Assembly: GCA_950295325.1 (NCBI GenBank)
Contig: OX485803.1
Span: 57,797,554-57,861,553 of the forward strand
Direction: 5' to 3'
DNA from: Polytrichum commune
Taxonomy: Eukaryota; Streptophyta; Polytrichopsida; Polytrichales; Polytrichaceae
DNA length: 64,000 nucleotides
Shown: positions 47,638-59,927 of the stretch, one piece after another
Position numbering within the stretch: the stretch's first letter is position 1
Layout of the letters: each line of letters opens with the position of its first letter
The notes under the pieces: model-generated
Told to the model about the DNA's origin: nothing
Seen by the model: only the letters and a program-made list of their open reading frames with translations
Databases searched by the model: none
Program-made: the position numbers and the translations under genes

Positions 47638-47772
47638 TAAGATACTGTGGTAGTCATAGGACCATATCAGTATTGATTGTCTAAACTATAATATCAATCA
47701 TGTGTCCTTTTGAAAAACAATTGTGTATAAGTTTAACTCTCAGACATTGATATGGAACCGACAATAAAGTAA

Positions 47773-48150
47773 GGGCCAATTCACATGGGTCCCAATTAAG
47801 TCCTAAGTTCCAAGTCACTTGAGGTCAATCCATGCAATCTAAACCATTGAGAGCATGGAAGTTGGGACTTACCACTTTCAAACAGGGTTCCAAGTCCCAA
47901 AGTCCCAAGCATGACATGGATGCCTACATGGCAGCTCTTTTTGGAGGTGAGGCTTTGGACTTGTGTTGAGGGTTGGGTCGAGCCAAAAGCTAGACCCAAC
48001 TCTCAACCCTAAGTTTTGTGAATACTTTTGCATAAAAATAATCAAGATCCAACTTTGATGATAATTAACAATATGGGAATGGTTTCTTGAGGTTCAAAAG
48101 TTGGGACTTTGCCTCCGTGTTGGGACTTGGGACCCCATGTGAACCAGCCC
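47773..48150. mobile_element. PIF/Harbinger-like MITE, second family (378 bp)
   Basis: Ends are GGGCCAATTCACATGGGTCC and, on the other strand, GGGCTGGTTCACATGGGGTC, with TAA on both sides (47770-47772, 48151-48153). The interior has several AAGTCCCAA/TTGGGACTT motifs in both orientations. Non-coding. Confidence 0.8.
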
Positions 48151-51100
48151 TAAATCTCCTTAAAATGTGGGGAGCAACTATATAGCATTTAAAGACACGT
48201 CTTCTTTTTGACCCATTTTTGGTGTGTTAGCCATAAACTCTTTAGTTTCAGAAAATACCCTACATATAGATGTGCCAGGCCCACCGTCCTCGCAACTCCC
48301 ATGAAATACCCAAGTTCAATTTACATGTTTCAAAAACAAAAAAAATCAAATCTAGAATTCAACCCTAGTGAGGCCAAAAATAGGAGGCAAACTATTTCAA
48401 GACCTTTGTGTCTATTCATAGGTCATAATAGGAGAGAGGTAAGCTATACAAGAATATAGATATATTGAGACTCGTGATCCTTTATAGTGTTTTGCTTTAT
48501 ATCCCAATCCTCGAAAGATAGCTTTAGTGTCAATCAAGAATGGTATAATCTTATTAAACATATTGATTGGTTACAATGCGAAATCAGACAACTGAATGCC
48601 TTTGAGCATAAATGAAGCCCGCACATGCCCATTTATTTATTGATTGTATTCAAGTGTGTCGTGGTTTGTCGGCCCCTTGGCATAAGGAAGATAATGGATA
48701 ATCAAAGCCAAAGGGGTCAATTTCAAATAACAGGATGGGAGTTCATTTAGGGAATTGGGAAGGGATTTGTGAAATTATTCCTTTTATGTCAAGCTCCACA
48801 TAACATGCCTGATGTCATAGCACATAATTCCTCTCTTGTGAGGCCAATTATGGCAAGTGAGTGTCCATACAACATCGCCACAATGGGAGGAGTGAGTTTG
48901 AATTCTTGGTGAAGCGGCATTGTGGAGCAACGAGGAGCCTGATCATGTTACTGACTAGTAGCAACCAAAAAAGTGGGGACATCAATTGGGGTTGCCAATA
49001 AGGAAGGAGCTCACATGAGCGTGCAAAGTCCGACTCCAATTGAGTAACTCCAAAATAGGTGTATGGTGTGGGATTGCTACATGCACCTAACATAGATGGT
49101 TCAAAACCTTGAGGATGCAATGTGCAAACCTTTGACTTCAAAGTGGTTCCTCACAAACAAATTCATAGAGAGGAAAAACAAATGGTAGATATTTTTCAAA
49201 TTTATTCATAGTGCGGTTGCATGATAGCTTGCAAATTTTCCGTTTAGTAATTATACTAAATAGTCTTATTTGTTGTGGGTGCAAGTGATATGAAATTACT
49301 TAGTGTGGATCACATGAATTGTCGGTAAGGTGGAAATAATGTGGGCCAAAGACCATAGGTCTTCATTTAAGAATTTTGACCAACACCTTGAGCATGAGTT
49401 CAAGGAATAAAACATCCAAAAAATGAAACATGTGCCTATATCCATTTCTTAAGAAACGTTATAGTTAATGTGGCCCATATTAATTAGAGATTTGACACGG
49501 GATTCAAATTGATGTAGGTTCTAGAGAATAATGGTGCCCCACACTAATAGAACCATTTAGTGTAGCTTGTTTGTTGATTTGGCTGCTTGATTGCTTCTTT
49601 ATGTATTTGCTTGCATGCTAGGTTACTTGCATGCATGGTAGATTGGTTGTTTGCTTGCTCCACAAGTACATAAACATGTGTACATAGCTTGCTTGGACAT
49701 AGCACAACATCTTTTAGATGCACATATTCTCTACTCTATATGCATTTATCAATGTAATGGAAGTCCAAAGAGGAAAGTTTGGTTTTAAAGACTATAACTA
49801 AGATATCATATGTGATATGTGATGTAAAAACAAGTCAAAACATTTGGCATTATTATGGTCACAAGTTGTCATCTTCATAGAGAGGAAGCAAATTTTGCTT
49901 GTATATTCTTTTGCTTGCTTGATTTTCTTGCTTGCTAACTTGCTCGAGAGTTTGGTAATTTGTTTGTTAGGATGTTTTCATACAATAGCTTACTTACTTG
50001 CATGTTAGATTGTTCGTTTTCTTAACCCTTAAAGGACAATGCTGCCCCACGGGCTTGGTATTATTTTGGGAGAATCTTGTTCAAAACTTCTACTCCATTG
50101 CACCAAATGGGGTTTTTAGAATGCCAAATCGAGCACCTTAGCAAGATCTATACTTCTTTAGAATAGAGCCTATGTAAATTAATTGGTTAATCATGCTTAA
50201 AATGAATTTTAAAAGATATTTTGGGTGTGGTATTGGGAAAGCATATGTCCTTTAAGGGTTAATACACAAGTGTATCTATGTGCACATAGGGCGGTTGCAT
50301 ACATGACAAGTTTTGTGGACACACTCAATTTGTGTACATCAATGAAACCTAAGCCTAATGATATTATTTTCGTTATAAACCATGAGTGTGAAGTGAACCA
50401 TTATTGACCGTGGACGTAATAGTGACATGGATTCGAAGATGTGTTCAAAGGCCTCATCAATTGCGACTAGCATCTCTCTTATCTCATGAATGAGTCCGCA
50501 TGTGGATCAAGAACAATATGTCTAGACATGCCTTCAAGTCCACCCGCACCACGAGGAAAAGAAAACCTTGTTGAAAACTCGCAAATTGCCACCATTATCT
50601 CACAACTTCCACTTGCAATACATTTCAACAAGTGGGAGTATGTGCATGAGCATGGCACAAATGTTGTGTGCCCTAGCTCAAGAGAGTAGCTCATGATGGT
50701 GCCATACAAGTTGGTTTGCCATAATATGCAGATGACCGCATACATCATCAACTACAAAGAATGCTTGAGATTTGGCCACAAGATTCTCAAAAAAAACCTG
50801 GCCTTGTGTGCATGGGAGTGTGAAAAACAAGCAAAACACTAGAGCATGTATCTAAGCCAAAAACCATGCACCCCACATATAACAAGCAAAATTTGTGAGA
50901 AATCAAAACATGAAATGTGACTCAGAAAATAAGTGTTGGAATGGTGAGTTGAAATGTGCTCATCCAAATTGAAACACCATGCGCTCCTAATCCGTTTTGA
51001 TAAGGCGTTATGTTATTGCAAACACCCCAACAAGGGCACATCTCCTACCCACATTGTTGTGGCCAAATAGGGAAGCACTTAGACGAATGTAGTGGGCGAA

Positions 51101-52032
51101 TTTAAGGAGGCTTTGGGTGCAACTACAAGTTATTGCAAACTATGTCACGACCACCAACAATGCTCACACTGCAATGAATGAAGACAAGGAAGCCAACAAA
51201 AAAAACATGTCTCATTCTTGGATGAAAGCATATCCCATTTGTTTTGTGACATATATGTATGGATGATAGGCTTGGCATTGTCAACTTGACAGCTAACCAC
51301 TGCCAACAACCTAAGAATCCTTTCTTGACTTGGATTTTTGAATGTGTTTCAACCTCGTAACATTATTAAGCAACTAGATGATGACGTTTTTTCAAAGAAA
51401 GAGGTTGTAATTTAAAAATTCTGAATACATAGTTGCTTGTTGAGAACCCCACAATAGACAACATGAGCGCTCGCCATAAATGCGAAATCCATGACTTAAA
51501 GGACAATTATTCTCACTTGGAATGCAACCAAGGAGGTTAGTAATGGTATGTGGACATTGCTATGCTCTAAGGCATAAGAAATTCCAACCATATCATCAAT
51601 CAATCCACTAGGCCCCAGCCTCGCGTGCGAAGCACTTTGCGGTTTTGAACTTACTAAGTGGACTTTATCAATGAAAAAATAGGATTTTCGCCAAAGAAGA
51701 ATTGTCTCAAAAGGTATCTTTTAGAAAAGAAACGGGTTCTTACCTGAATTGTAGTAAGGCGAGATGCATTTGCAGTTATTTCCATAAAGACAACAAAAAA
51801 ATAAAAAAATAGTGTAGAGCTTTCTTATATATCAAGATCCACTTTCTTTTATGAGAGACTTGGTATGACTTGCTACAAACATAGCTAAGGTGGAAAAATG
51901 GAAAATGGTAAAAATAAGCTGATTCCGCCAGAAGGAGAGGTTTGAAATTTGTGCAATAATATTTAGAGATGGATTACGGGAAATGATGAGGAATGCAAGT
52001 TGTTGCATAATTTTATTCTCTATAAATGATTT
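48151..52032. other. Gene-poor stretch, no gene seen
   Basis: AT-rich. It contains low-complexity GCTTG/TTGCTTGC-rich sequence around 49560-50020. A degenerate region at 50.4-51.4 kb may be old transposon, but I could not classify it. A weak tRNA-like pair of boxes sits near 48850-48910. Confidence 0.45.
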
Positions 52033-52044
52033 GTTACATTTTCT
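52033..52044. repeat. LINE target-site duplication, 3' side
   Basis: GTTACATTTTCT, repeated exactly at 55354-55365. Confidence 0.8.
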
Positions 52045-52575
52045 TCTTCTTTTTGAGACAGAAGACCAACACTGCCAACACCAATGAATTGAAAACCAAA
52101 GAAAACCGCACCCATCACCGAGGGGAGGCGGGAGCCCTCGGGTGCGGGACACCACCATGTAAAAGGAACCAAAAAAGAAACCGAGAACCCCACCGCAGAC
52201 TACCCCCCACCACCACCCACCCAAGGACCCCCCCCCCCCCCAAGCCAAGGACAACCCCCAAACCACCTCCCCACCTCAAAAGGCAGACTAACTCAACCTA
52301 TCTACTACATCTTTGCCAATTCCACTCAATATGTAAATTCCTTCTTCTACATAACACTCTCCTAGCTCCCCACGTCTTGTCAAAGCCTTGAAGTAAGGCC
52401 ACCGCCAAGAAGCTGTAGATCTTGATGAGTTCAAGCACCCGTTTCCACGCCGCTTTGGCATAACTTAAATGATGATCTCATTCCAAATCCTTTGCTTAAC
52501 TTTGGACTCTTGCCATTGTTCTTGGTTGAACACTCTATCATTACGTTCAATTCAAATGGTCCAAAGAGTAATCCC

Positions 52576-53346
52576 TCAAAGTAAGTGCCAAACTTTAATC
52601 AACTTGCCATACTGTTTAGGGATTCTTTCACCGAACAAGGCTTGTTTCCAATTGAAACAATCGTAATTTACGGTTCTCACCCCACATAGCTCATGCATGA
52701 TGAAAGTGATCCATCTCCATGCCCTTCTTGCTTGGATACAATCCCAAAATTTATGTTTGACCGATTCACTAGTATTGGGGAGGCAAAATACACATTGTTT
52801 AGAGATAGAGGCCGGAGCGATTCGGGCCCTCCACTCATTGACATCAACCGCCTTGTGCCAAATTGACCAAATAAATGCCGCCTCTTTTCCGGACCGCAAC
52901 ATGTCCCAAACTTGCAACCAATAGAATATGTAGTTGCCCAGCAAATATCCCTGCCATTTCTCGGCCGCGTGGGTGGTGCCCGGGTTTCTGTTGATTATGG
53001 AATCGCGTCCGTCTTTGGTAGTATAATCCAGAAAGTGACCTCCATCAATCCATCGCCACCTATTCAGATCCCAACCAAGAGTGGCCAATTCACCATAGAA
53101 GAAAATGATCTTTTCTTTATCCCCTTCCTTCTTCGGTCCCCTGTTTGTATGGATGACCTTAACCTTGTGAAAGTAGCCTTCAATCTCTCCTAGGGGCCTT
53201 TCCCACACTCTAAGACATCTAGAGTGGGTGCCCACCGTGTAACATTGCATTGGGAAGGGGAGAGCAACATTATGCCACTGTAGACATTCCGGTGTGAAAC
53301 CCTCTTCGCACTGAAAGACGCACACTGGGTCTTCAACGTCCTTCAT
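52576..53346 (-). pseudogene. LINE ORF2 C-terminus, zf-RVT region
   Basis: An open frame of 256 codons with AAFIWSIWHKAVDVNEWRAR, then CVFCLPNTSESVKHKFWDC and ARRAWRWI. The C-x2-C then E-S-V-x-H-x-F-x-x-C pattern is the reverse-transcriptase zinc-binding motif typical of plant LINE and retrotransposon-derived ORFs. It sits downstream of the reverse transcriptase in a different frame from it. Confidence 0.88.
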
Positions 53347-53952
53347 ATAAAAACCAAGTCATTGTCCTGGATACGCTATGTCCTTCTCCTCCTCCTCAAG
53401 AATGTTGCGCCATTGATCAGAAATTTTATTGGTCAATTCTTCCCAGTCATCCTTGTCCGTATTCCTAAGTTTAAATTTCTCTTGCGCCCTTTCCCATGAG
53501 TAAAATTTTTGTTGATTGCTATCCCATATGTCGTCAACTTGTCGAATCCCTTTGCGGTAAAAATTGATGCCTTTATGATAGGCAAAACCCTTGTTTAAAA
53601 GTTCTAGCCCCTCCGACTACCAGATGTTTGAGTTAAGTACTTCCATTCGTGTGCGTGGCGGGATTTGATACAGTCCCTTGACCTTGATTTTCCAAGCCTT
53701 ACTGATATGACTCCAAATTTTTGACCCTGGGAATCCTTGGTGTTTTTTGCTAGTGAACTAGTCCAAACTAACCCTCCAACTATTTCCCCTTTGTGGGTTG
53801 TATCTTGCCATCCTATATCGGAGTATGAGTTGAAGGTTGGATTCCCCCGGTTCCGTTGCCTTAACAATCCACTTACATAGGAGGTTAGTTTTGGCCGCCT
53901 CGGGGTCAACTAGTCCCAGACCTCCGTATTTTTTCTTAAGGCAACATTCCCT

Positions 53953-55350
53953 CTAACTAACTCTAGTGCGGGTGAGTTGCTCTTTTCCGGACCACAGATA
54001 ATTGCGTATTGCTCCTCTAATTTTGTTTAAAATCTTATTTGACCCTCCCCACATTGTGATGAAGAACCAAAGGATGGAGAGTAGCACTTGATTGCATATT
54101 ACCGCTCTCCCGGCTAGTGAGAGTTTCATTGTGCTCCAATATTCTAGCTTTTTGGCAATTTTCTGATAAAGAAAATTGTCCACATCATGTGTGTTGAGGT
54201 TCAACCCAAATGGGGTACCTAATAGTTTGGATAAGTTTTTTTTCTTCCACCCACTGCCAGCTATACATGTTCAACCATTCAGGCTTATATGTATATTTAT
54301 TGAACCAATATGCACTAGATTTTTCCCAATTAATTTCCATGCATGAAGTTGAGCTAAAAACCTTTAAGAGACGTACCAACTCATTCACATACTTTTTTTC
54401 CCCTCTAACCATAAAAGAGGAGTCGTCCGCGTATTGTGAGATGTTCTGTTGCTTCTTCCATTCTAGTAAGGTAATTCCTCTCAATCTACCTTTGGCAATG
54501 GCCTTCTTGATTATATGTGTGAGCCTCTCCTATTATAAAGAATAGGTTTGGTGCAATTGGACACCCTTATCTAACCCCTCTTTCCACCTTAAAGTTGTTG
54601 CTCATACTCCCATTCAAGTTGACCTCTGCCGAGGCATTTCCAAATAACAGTCTAACTCAGTTGATGAATTTTCCACTGATATTTATCTTGTGCATGGTAG
54701 TGAATAGAAATCTCCAAGACGCTTTGTCATACGCCTTAGAAAAGTCAAGCTTTAGAAAAACCGTTGGTTGTTTTGACGTTTTAGCCCAGTGTAAGGTTTC
54801 TTGTGTAAGGACTATGTTATTCAAGATGAACCGCAAAGGAAGAAATGTTGTTTGTTCTGAGCTGATTATGTCTCTTAGAATGGGTTTAAGCCTAAGTTGC
54901 AATGTTTTGGCAAAAAAATTATAGCCAGTTATTAGCAAGGTTATGGGCCTCCAATAGTTGAGATCTTTTAGGTCTCCATCCTTCGGGATGAGGTTGATGA
55001 CCCCCCTTGTAACTCCTTCATGGAAGGCCCCTTCCTCTATGCCTTTGAGAATCATGCGGTGAAAGTCATTACCTACTGTTGACCATAGTTTTTGAAAAAA
55101 CTCAATGAGCACCCCATCATGACATGGGGCTTTCCCCTTTGCCATAGAAAGGCGTACTGTTGATAGCTCTCTTTCTGTAATATCTCTTGACAATGCCTCA
55201 TTCATATCACACGTGAAGGTGGCCGGTAAGTCCTCTAGTACTTCATTCATTGCCTCCTCCGAAATTCTTGTGTGTTTATATAGCTTCGTATAAAAGTCTA
55301 GGCATATTTCCCCAAGATCTTCCCTCCTTATGAAACTTTTGCCTTGGTTA
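53953..55350 (-). pseudogene. LINE reverse transcriptase, frameshifted
   Basis: The 54657-55250 frame has MAKGKAPCHDGVLIEFFQKL, then GVINLIPKDGDLKDLNYWRP and FLKLDFSKAYDKASW, which are RT blocks 1-4 with the first catalytic Asp in KLDFSKAYD. The 54185-54484 frame holds the ISQYADDSSFMVRG active site (YADD). The 53953-54204 frame continues with LEYWSTMKLSLAGRAVICN and NYLWSG. The pieces lie in different frames, so at least two frameshifts separate them. Coding similarity continues upstream to about 55350 (FIRREDLGEICLDFYTKLYK), right up to the target duplication. Confidence 0.9.
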
Positions 55351-58105
55351 TTAGTTACATTTTCTCAAAGAGGCAAGTAAGTCAAACCCCCTACTTGTAT
55401 AGTGAATTTCCTTGATTTGAGCATCAAAATATCCTACTTTGAATATGAACGCACACAAAGCGATTAACTTGATGGCACCCAAAAGTGATCCCAAGTGGTG
55501 TGAATTTTTTTGCATTGATGTGTTTTTTTCTGCAATTTTTTGCATGTCAAATGTCAAAAATTTGCAAAAACTGTCAAAAATACACACTTGATGTTGTTGA
55601 TACGTGTTGGCTTAGTTGATACGTGCAAAGGCACCTATGTACCACCCTTCCATGCTTTGAGCTATATACCCCCTATAAACACCTTACTTATTTGAAGAAG
55701 GTGACACCAATATGATGTCAACATCTCGCCAATTTTGCTTCTTAATGAAAATGCATTCTTCCGGGGGGATCGCTCTCTTGTAGAGATATATATGAAGCAC
55801 CTAAGATAAAAGAGGTATTATTAGGAAGGGAGAGATAGGAAATGATCACATACGAGCATACCTATCATCATGCAACATAAAACTTGGCCCTCTATAGATT
55901 TTTGGTTGATTCATCTTAAATCATTTGTTGGGCAACTACACTATACATTTGATTTAGTGTGGCCTCCACTACACTCTTTCTTTTATCTAGTGTGGGTACC
56001 TAAATCCCACCTAAATAATGTGCCATCATATTAGAGTGACCCACTAGTATTGAAGATTTTTGTGACATAAATTATCACAAGAAAACATTTGTTATCCATG
56101 TGCGTCATCGCGTGGGCTTCCACTTATTACACATGGTCATTGTTCCCCAAAGTGAACAATATCTCTTCCATTTCAAGACAAACTGCAATGTCTTGATGTG
56201 GTCATTGCTTGATGTCAATAAAGGATTTTGATTTTGAATTCTCTTGTTTTTGCAATTAGGTGTGTGCTTTCAAGTTTAAGTCCACATTAAATTTTGATAT
56301 ATATTTTCTTGCACATTATATTTATTTCTCTATTTTGCATAATAATGTGATGTTCCACTATAATACAATATACCACATCACATTGATAAGATAACAAACT
56401 AAATTAGCGGAAAATGTTCAAAATAATGAAGCCCACACTAGTCAGAAGAAGGAGTGTAGTTATCATTGAGTCACCCACGTAAATGACCTTGCAATCACTA
56501 TGTGGCAACCAAAGAAGGTGGTATGGAGTACTTGTTACAAGATGAGTGACAGGAGTAACTCGAAGACAACTAAGGCTAAAAGCAACATTTCTTAGAATTT
56601 TTGCACTTTCAAGCAAGTTAAATAGCTTAGGAAATTTCCAAAAAATATTTTCACATATCTCCAAAGTTGTAAAAACTCTACAAGAAAGAACAAGTAAAAC
56701 TAAGATCATATGCAACCTACAAATATCTAGAAAGTCATTTGAAGAAATGAGCTTTTCATTATCAACTCGAGGGGGTTCATTGATGTTGGATTGTAAGGTG
56801 AGAATCGCCACAAAATCATTCTTATTATGGGAGAGAGTCTCTTATTGCATAAGGTTTTGTGGAACACTTCTTACACTACCTCGTTGGACATGTACTATGC
56901 CCTATATTAGTCATTGTGATTGGCCAAAGAAAGGTATTCTTCTTAAAGTTGACTAAATTCTTAGAGTACCATCCTATAAACACTATGCAATCAATGTGCG
57001 TTGGTGGAAAAAAATATGCAAATCCACCGCTATGATAAATATGTAGATGTGCTAGTACATGAGACAAATTTTCAGCGATGTGTGATTATTGTGCAAGAAA
57101 CATATCATGCTTGTAGTGTTACATTTTTCCTACACCACCACTTTGATTGGTTGAAGTGATGTTATTTTGTACTCGATGTTGCATGTGTACTATGATTAGT
57201 CGCTTTTAATAACGGCTTACTTCCCGTTTTTAATGACACCATTGCACTCACTTGTACACGTTTTAAGGATGAAAATCCGTGTTACACAAACAAAAAGGTG
57301 GTGTTACTTTTAGGCACACTTAACCTTTGTCAACATGGCACATCGTTCTTAATGAGCCACAACTTCATCCGTGCATATCTACATCCCGTTGGATTATACA
57401 ATAGAAGATATTGTTACATGGCTTCAAATCCTTTGGAACTTTATGTCCTCAATGTTCAATCCGCGTTTTACGGGTCAACTTCCATGCTTGGAATGGGGTG
57501 CCACGAGAAGAGAGAAAGTGTTAAGCACAAGCTTTAGAGAAATGTTCCAATTTCTTATTTTCTAAGCACCTTGACCAAGCCGGTGGAGTGCTCAACCACC
57601 ACAATTAGAAAAATGGAATATTGCTTTAACACGTGCTTTCATGTGCCTCACACTAAGTTTTGTTTATACTGTTGACGAACGAAAAAAATTGATGGGTTGC
57701 ATGCTAAAAAATTCATGAAAGCATTAGTTTGATTGAAGTGTGACAATGATAGACACTTTGAGCATGATTGGCTATTGCAACCTTGATGTCCAAATGACTT
57801 GCAACTCGTATTTAAGTAATTTGGACATAAATCAAAATGTTGGACATTTAGGTTGCTTCAATTCTATGGGCAGATTTGTCAATACCTTTATGATATATGT
57901 AAGTATCATGGGAGTTATGTGAATCCTTAGTGATTACTTGAATGTTATGCCATTCAAAAAATGTGTTGGAAGAATTAAAAGATCTATGCTTTGATGTTGA
58001 ATCTATATGATTAAACATCGACTAGTGAGAATGTAAACAACCATTTTTTACAAAATTATTTTATTCAATTCTACACATTCTATTGAAGGATCCTAGCATA
58101 CAATC

Positions 58106-58172
58106 CTATTGTAGGATCCTACAATAGATTTCAACATGTTATAACACTAGACTTGGACTTAGTCTAGTGTTA
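58106..58172. repeat. Two adjacent palindromes
   Basis: 58106-58127 is a perfect 22-bp palindrome centred on GGATCC (TATTGTAGGATCCTACAATA plus one base each side). 58142-58172 is a hairpin with perfect 12-bp arms (TAACACTAGACT) and a 7-nt loop. Confidence 0.85.
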
Positions 58173-59170
58173 CTTAAATATTAGTTTTTCATAATACATT
58201 GGTGATCATGCAAATGATCATACCTTGAAATTTATCAATTTATAGTTGAAGGCAAGGCCAAGAGAATCAAAGAGGGTGCACCTACTTGGTAAGGCGAGCA
58301 AAGTTGTGGTAGGACATTGTGCATGTTAGTGGGAAATGAATATGATTGAATGAAGCCAAAGAATTGAATCAACCTATCTCTAATCTCTAATATGTAGATG
58401 ATGCATGTCAATTGAGACAATTGTTGGTTAGTTTGCGATGGGGAAGCTAGTGAAGCCTATGTTTTTAAATGCCAAGAAATATTACAATTATGTCGCGAAG
58501 TCTTCAAAAAAAAAAGGTTGAAGGTCAGTTTGCTTAAAAGTGACATTATTTGTAAACCTTTCCCATAGCCACAACAAACAATCTACGAATAAAATTGCAG
58601 GTAACCATGGTTTTGTATTATCATGAATTTGTGCACATGGTGGGTCAATTGACAACTTAAGAGCTTCTATGCTTCTTTACTCCAAAGATATGATTATTGC
58701 AATATAAAATTTTAATATAAAATAAACTAAAATAAACCTTACAAGAATACTAAATCATTCAAAATTTTCATACGCAAGAGTATTGATGAGTGCAACAATG
58801 ACTCAAGGACAATAATTTGAACAAAGAAATTCAACATGCTAACATTAATATTTAATCTTACAGCAAAACATTAGCATGTCCTAATACCGGACTTTGATCT
58901 ATGAATATATAACCCATAAGTCAGAAATTGTTTGACACGCCATGAATGATTGCAAAACAATGTGTTTGCTTATTCTTTTTTTTTATTGTATCAAGATGCC
59001 ATATTCACCAAATGGAAATATATGGCAAAGGTTATTTTGTTGCACTCATGGTTTGGAAAACATTTTAGTTGTCATTGATGGTGGAGCCAATTTCCAAATC
59101 AGTATTGTAACACCATGGCAAATTTAGCACCTTTGAAAGGGGAGCAATATTAGAGCGTCAATCATAATGA

Positions 59171-59211
59171 TCACTCATGTTCCTTGTTTACACTACCAAG
59201 GAACATGGGTG
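59171..59211. repeat. Hairpin with 11-bp perfect stem
   Basis: CATGTTCCTTG pairs with CAAGGAACATG across a 10-nt loop. The stem extends outward through TCAC/GTGA after one mismatch. Confidence 0.8.
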
Positions 59212-59731
59212 ATTCTAATTTGGGTCAGCCACCACCAACCACAACCGTACCTTTTGCGGTTTATGCTTGTCGTTTGGAAAACAACCTAGTCGTGGTGGGT
59301 ACTACGTAAGGTCCATCTTCAAATCCCAAGGTTTTGCTAGTTCAAGCCTTGACTTAACAAAGATTCAAAGTGATCGTTAAGGTACCTTTCGTTGGCCTTG
59401 GATCGTAGTGTTAAAGTGGTTGCCTCCCCGACTTTTTGCTCAACCTCAAAGTTCATCTCTAGCGCTGTCATATTAGAAGAGTGCTTACACTACAAAAGAC
59501 GGTCACTATACATCTTATTCAACGTCACAACATTGAAAGTGACATATCATATTAAATTAGAGTCGTCTTCATGACATGTTGTGTAACTTAGTAGTAGCAA
59601 GTGTCCCATGTGAACTTGGGTCAATAATGGATAGAGTGGACCACATGAAACCATATGTAACATACAATGTAGTGACAATTGTCATTGTGGTTCACACACC
59701 ACCATCGACCTGGGAATTGACCTTTTCACCG

Positions 59732-59927
59732 CAATTTCCAGGAAGATTTTTAGCATAATTGATCAAAATCCTAGTGTTTCCAAGACCAACCGGTTACATG
59801 TTGTGATCTTTCGATTTTTCTTCATTAATTTGAGATATGTTCCATACATTCCTTTACAATGATGGGTAACTTTCCTTAACTAAGTCTTAAACTTCAACCG
59901 GTTATTTCTCAAACTCAACCACGTCAC
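59732..59927 (-). mobile_element. hAT-like family A, start-truncated copy
   Basis: The minus strand carries GTTGAGTTTGAGAAATAACC, later GTAACCGGTTGGTCTTGG, ACACTAGGATTTTGATC and an ATCTTCCTGGAAATTG end. The first ~40 bp of the family are missing. Confidence 0.7.

Larger units (their letters stand above)
52045..55353 (-). mobile_element. 5'-truncated L1-type LINE (non-LTR retrotransposon)
   Basis: Minus-strand element of 3.3 kb flanked by the 12-bp duplication GTTACATTTTCT (52033-52044 and 55354-55365), the mark of target-primed insertion. The 3' end (minus) is A-rich (CTCAAAAAGAAGAAG). It encodes a reverse transcriptase followed by a zf-RVT region. The first ORF and the endonuclease are absent, so it was truncated at insertion. 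A long G-run (minus) at about 52230 lies in the 3' region. Frameshifts show it is dead. Confidence 0.92.
55366..59731. other. Gene-poor stretch with palindromes, no gene seen
   Basis: Long ORFs such as 56404-56811 and 56546-56956 overlap on opposite strands, and neither shows family features. Two adjacent palindromes lie at 58106-58172 and a hairpin at 59171-59211. Confidence 0.45.

Noticed and set aside
52026-52391. 121-codon Pro-rich ORF
   Set aside because: It comes from a C-rich low-complexity stretch in the 3' region of the LINE, antisense to it.
56404-56956. Overlapping 135- and 136-codon ORFs on opposite strands
   Set aside because: They occupy the same DNA in both directions, with hydrophobic or basic composition and no recognisable motif.
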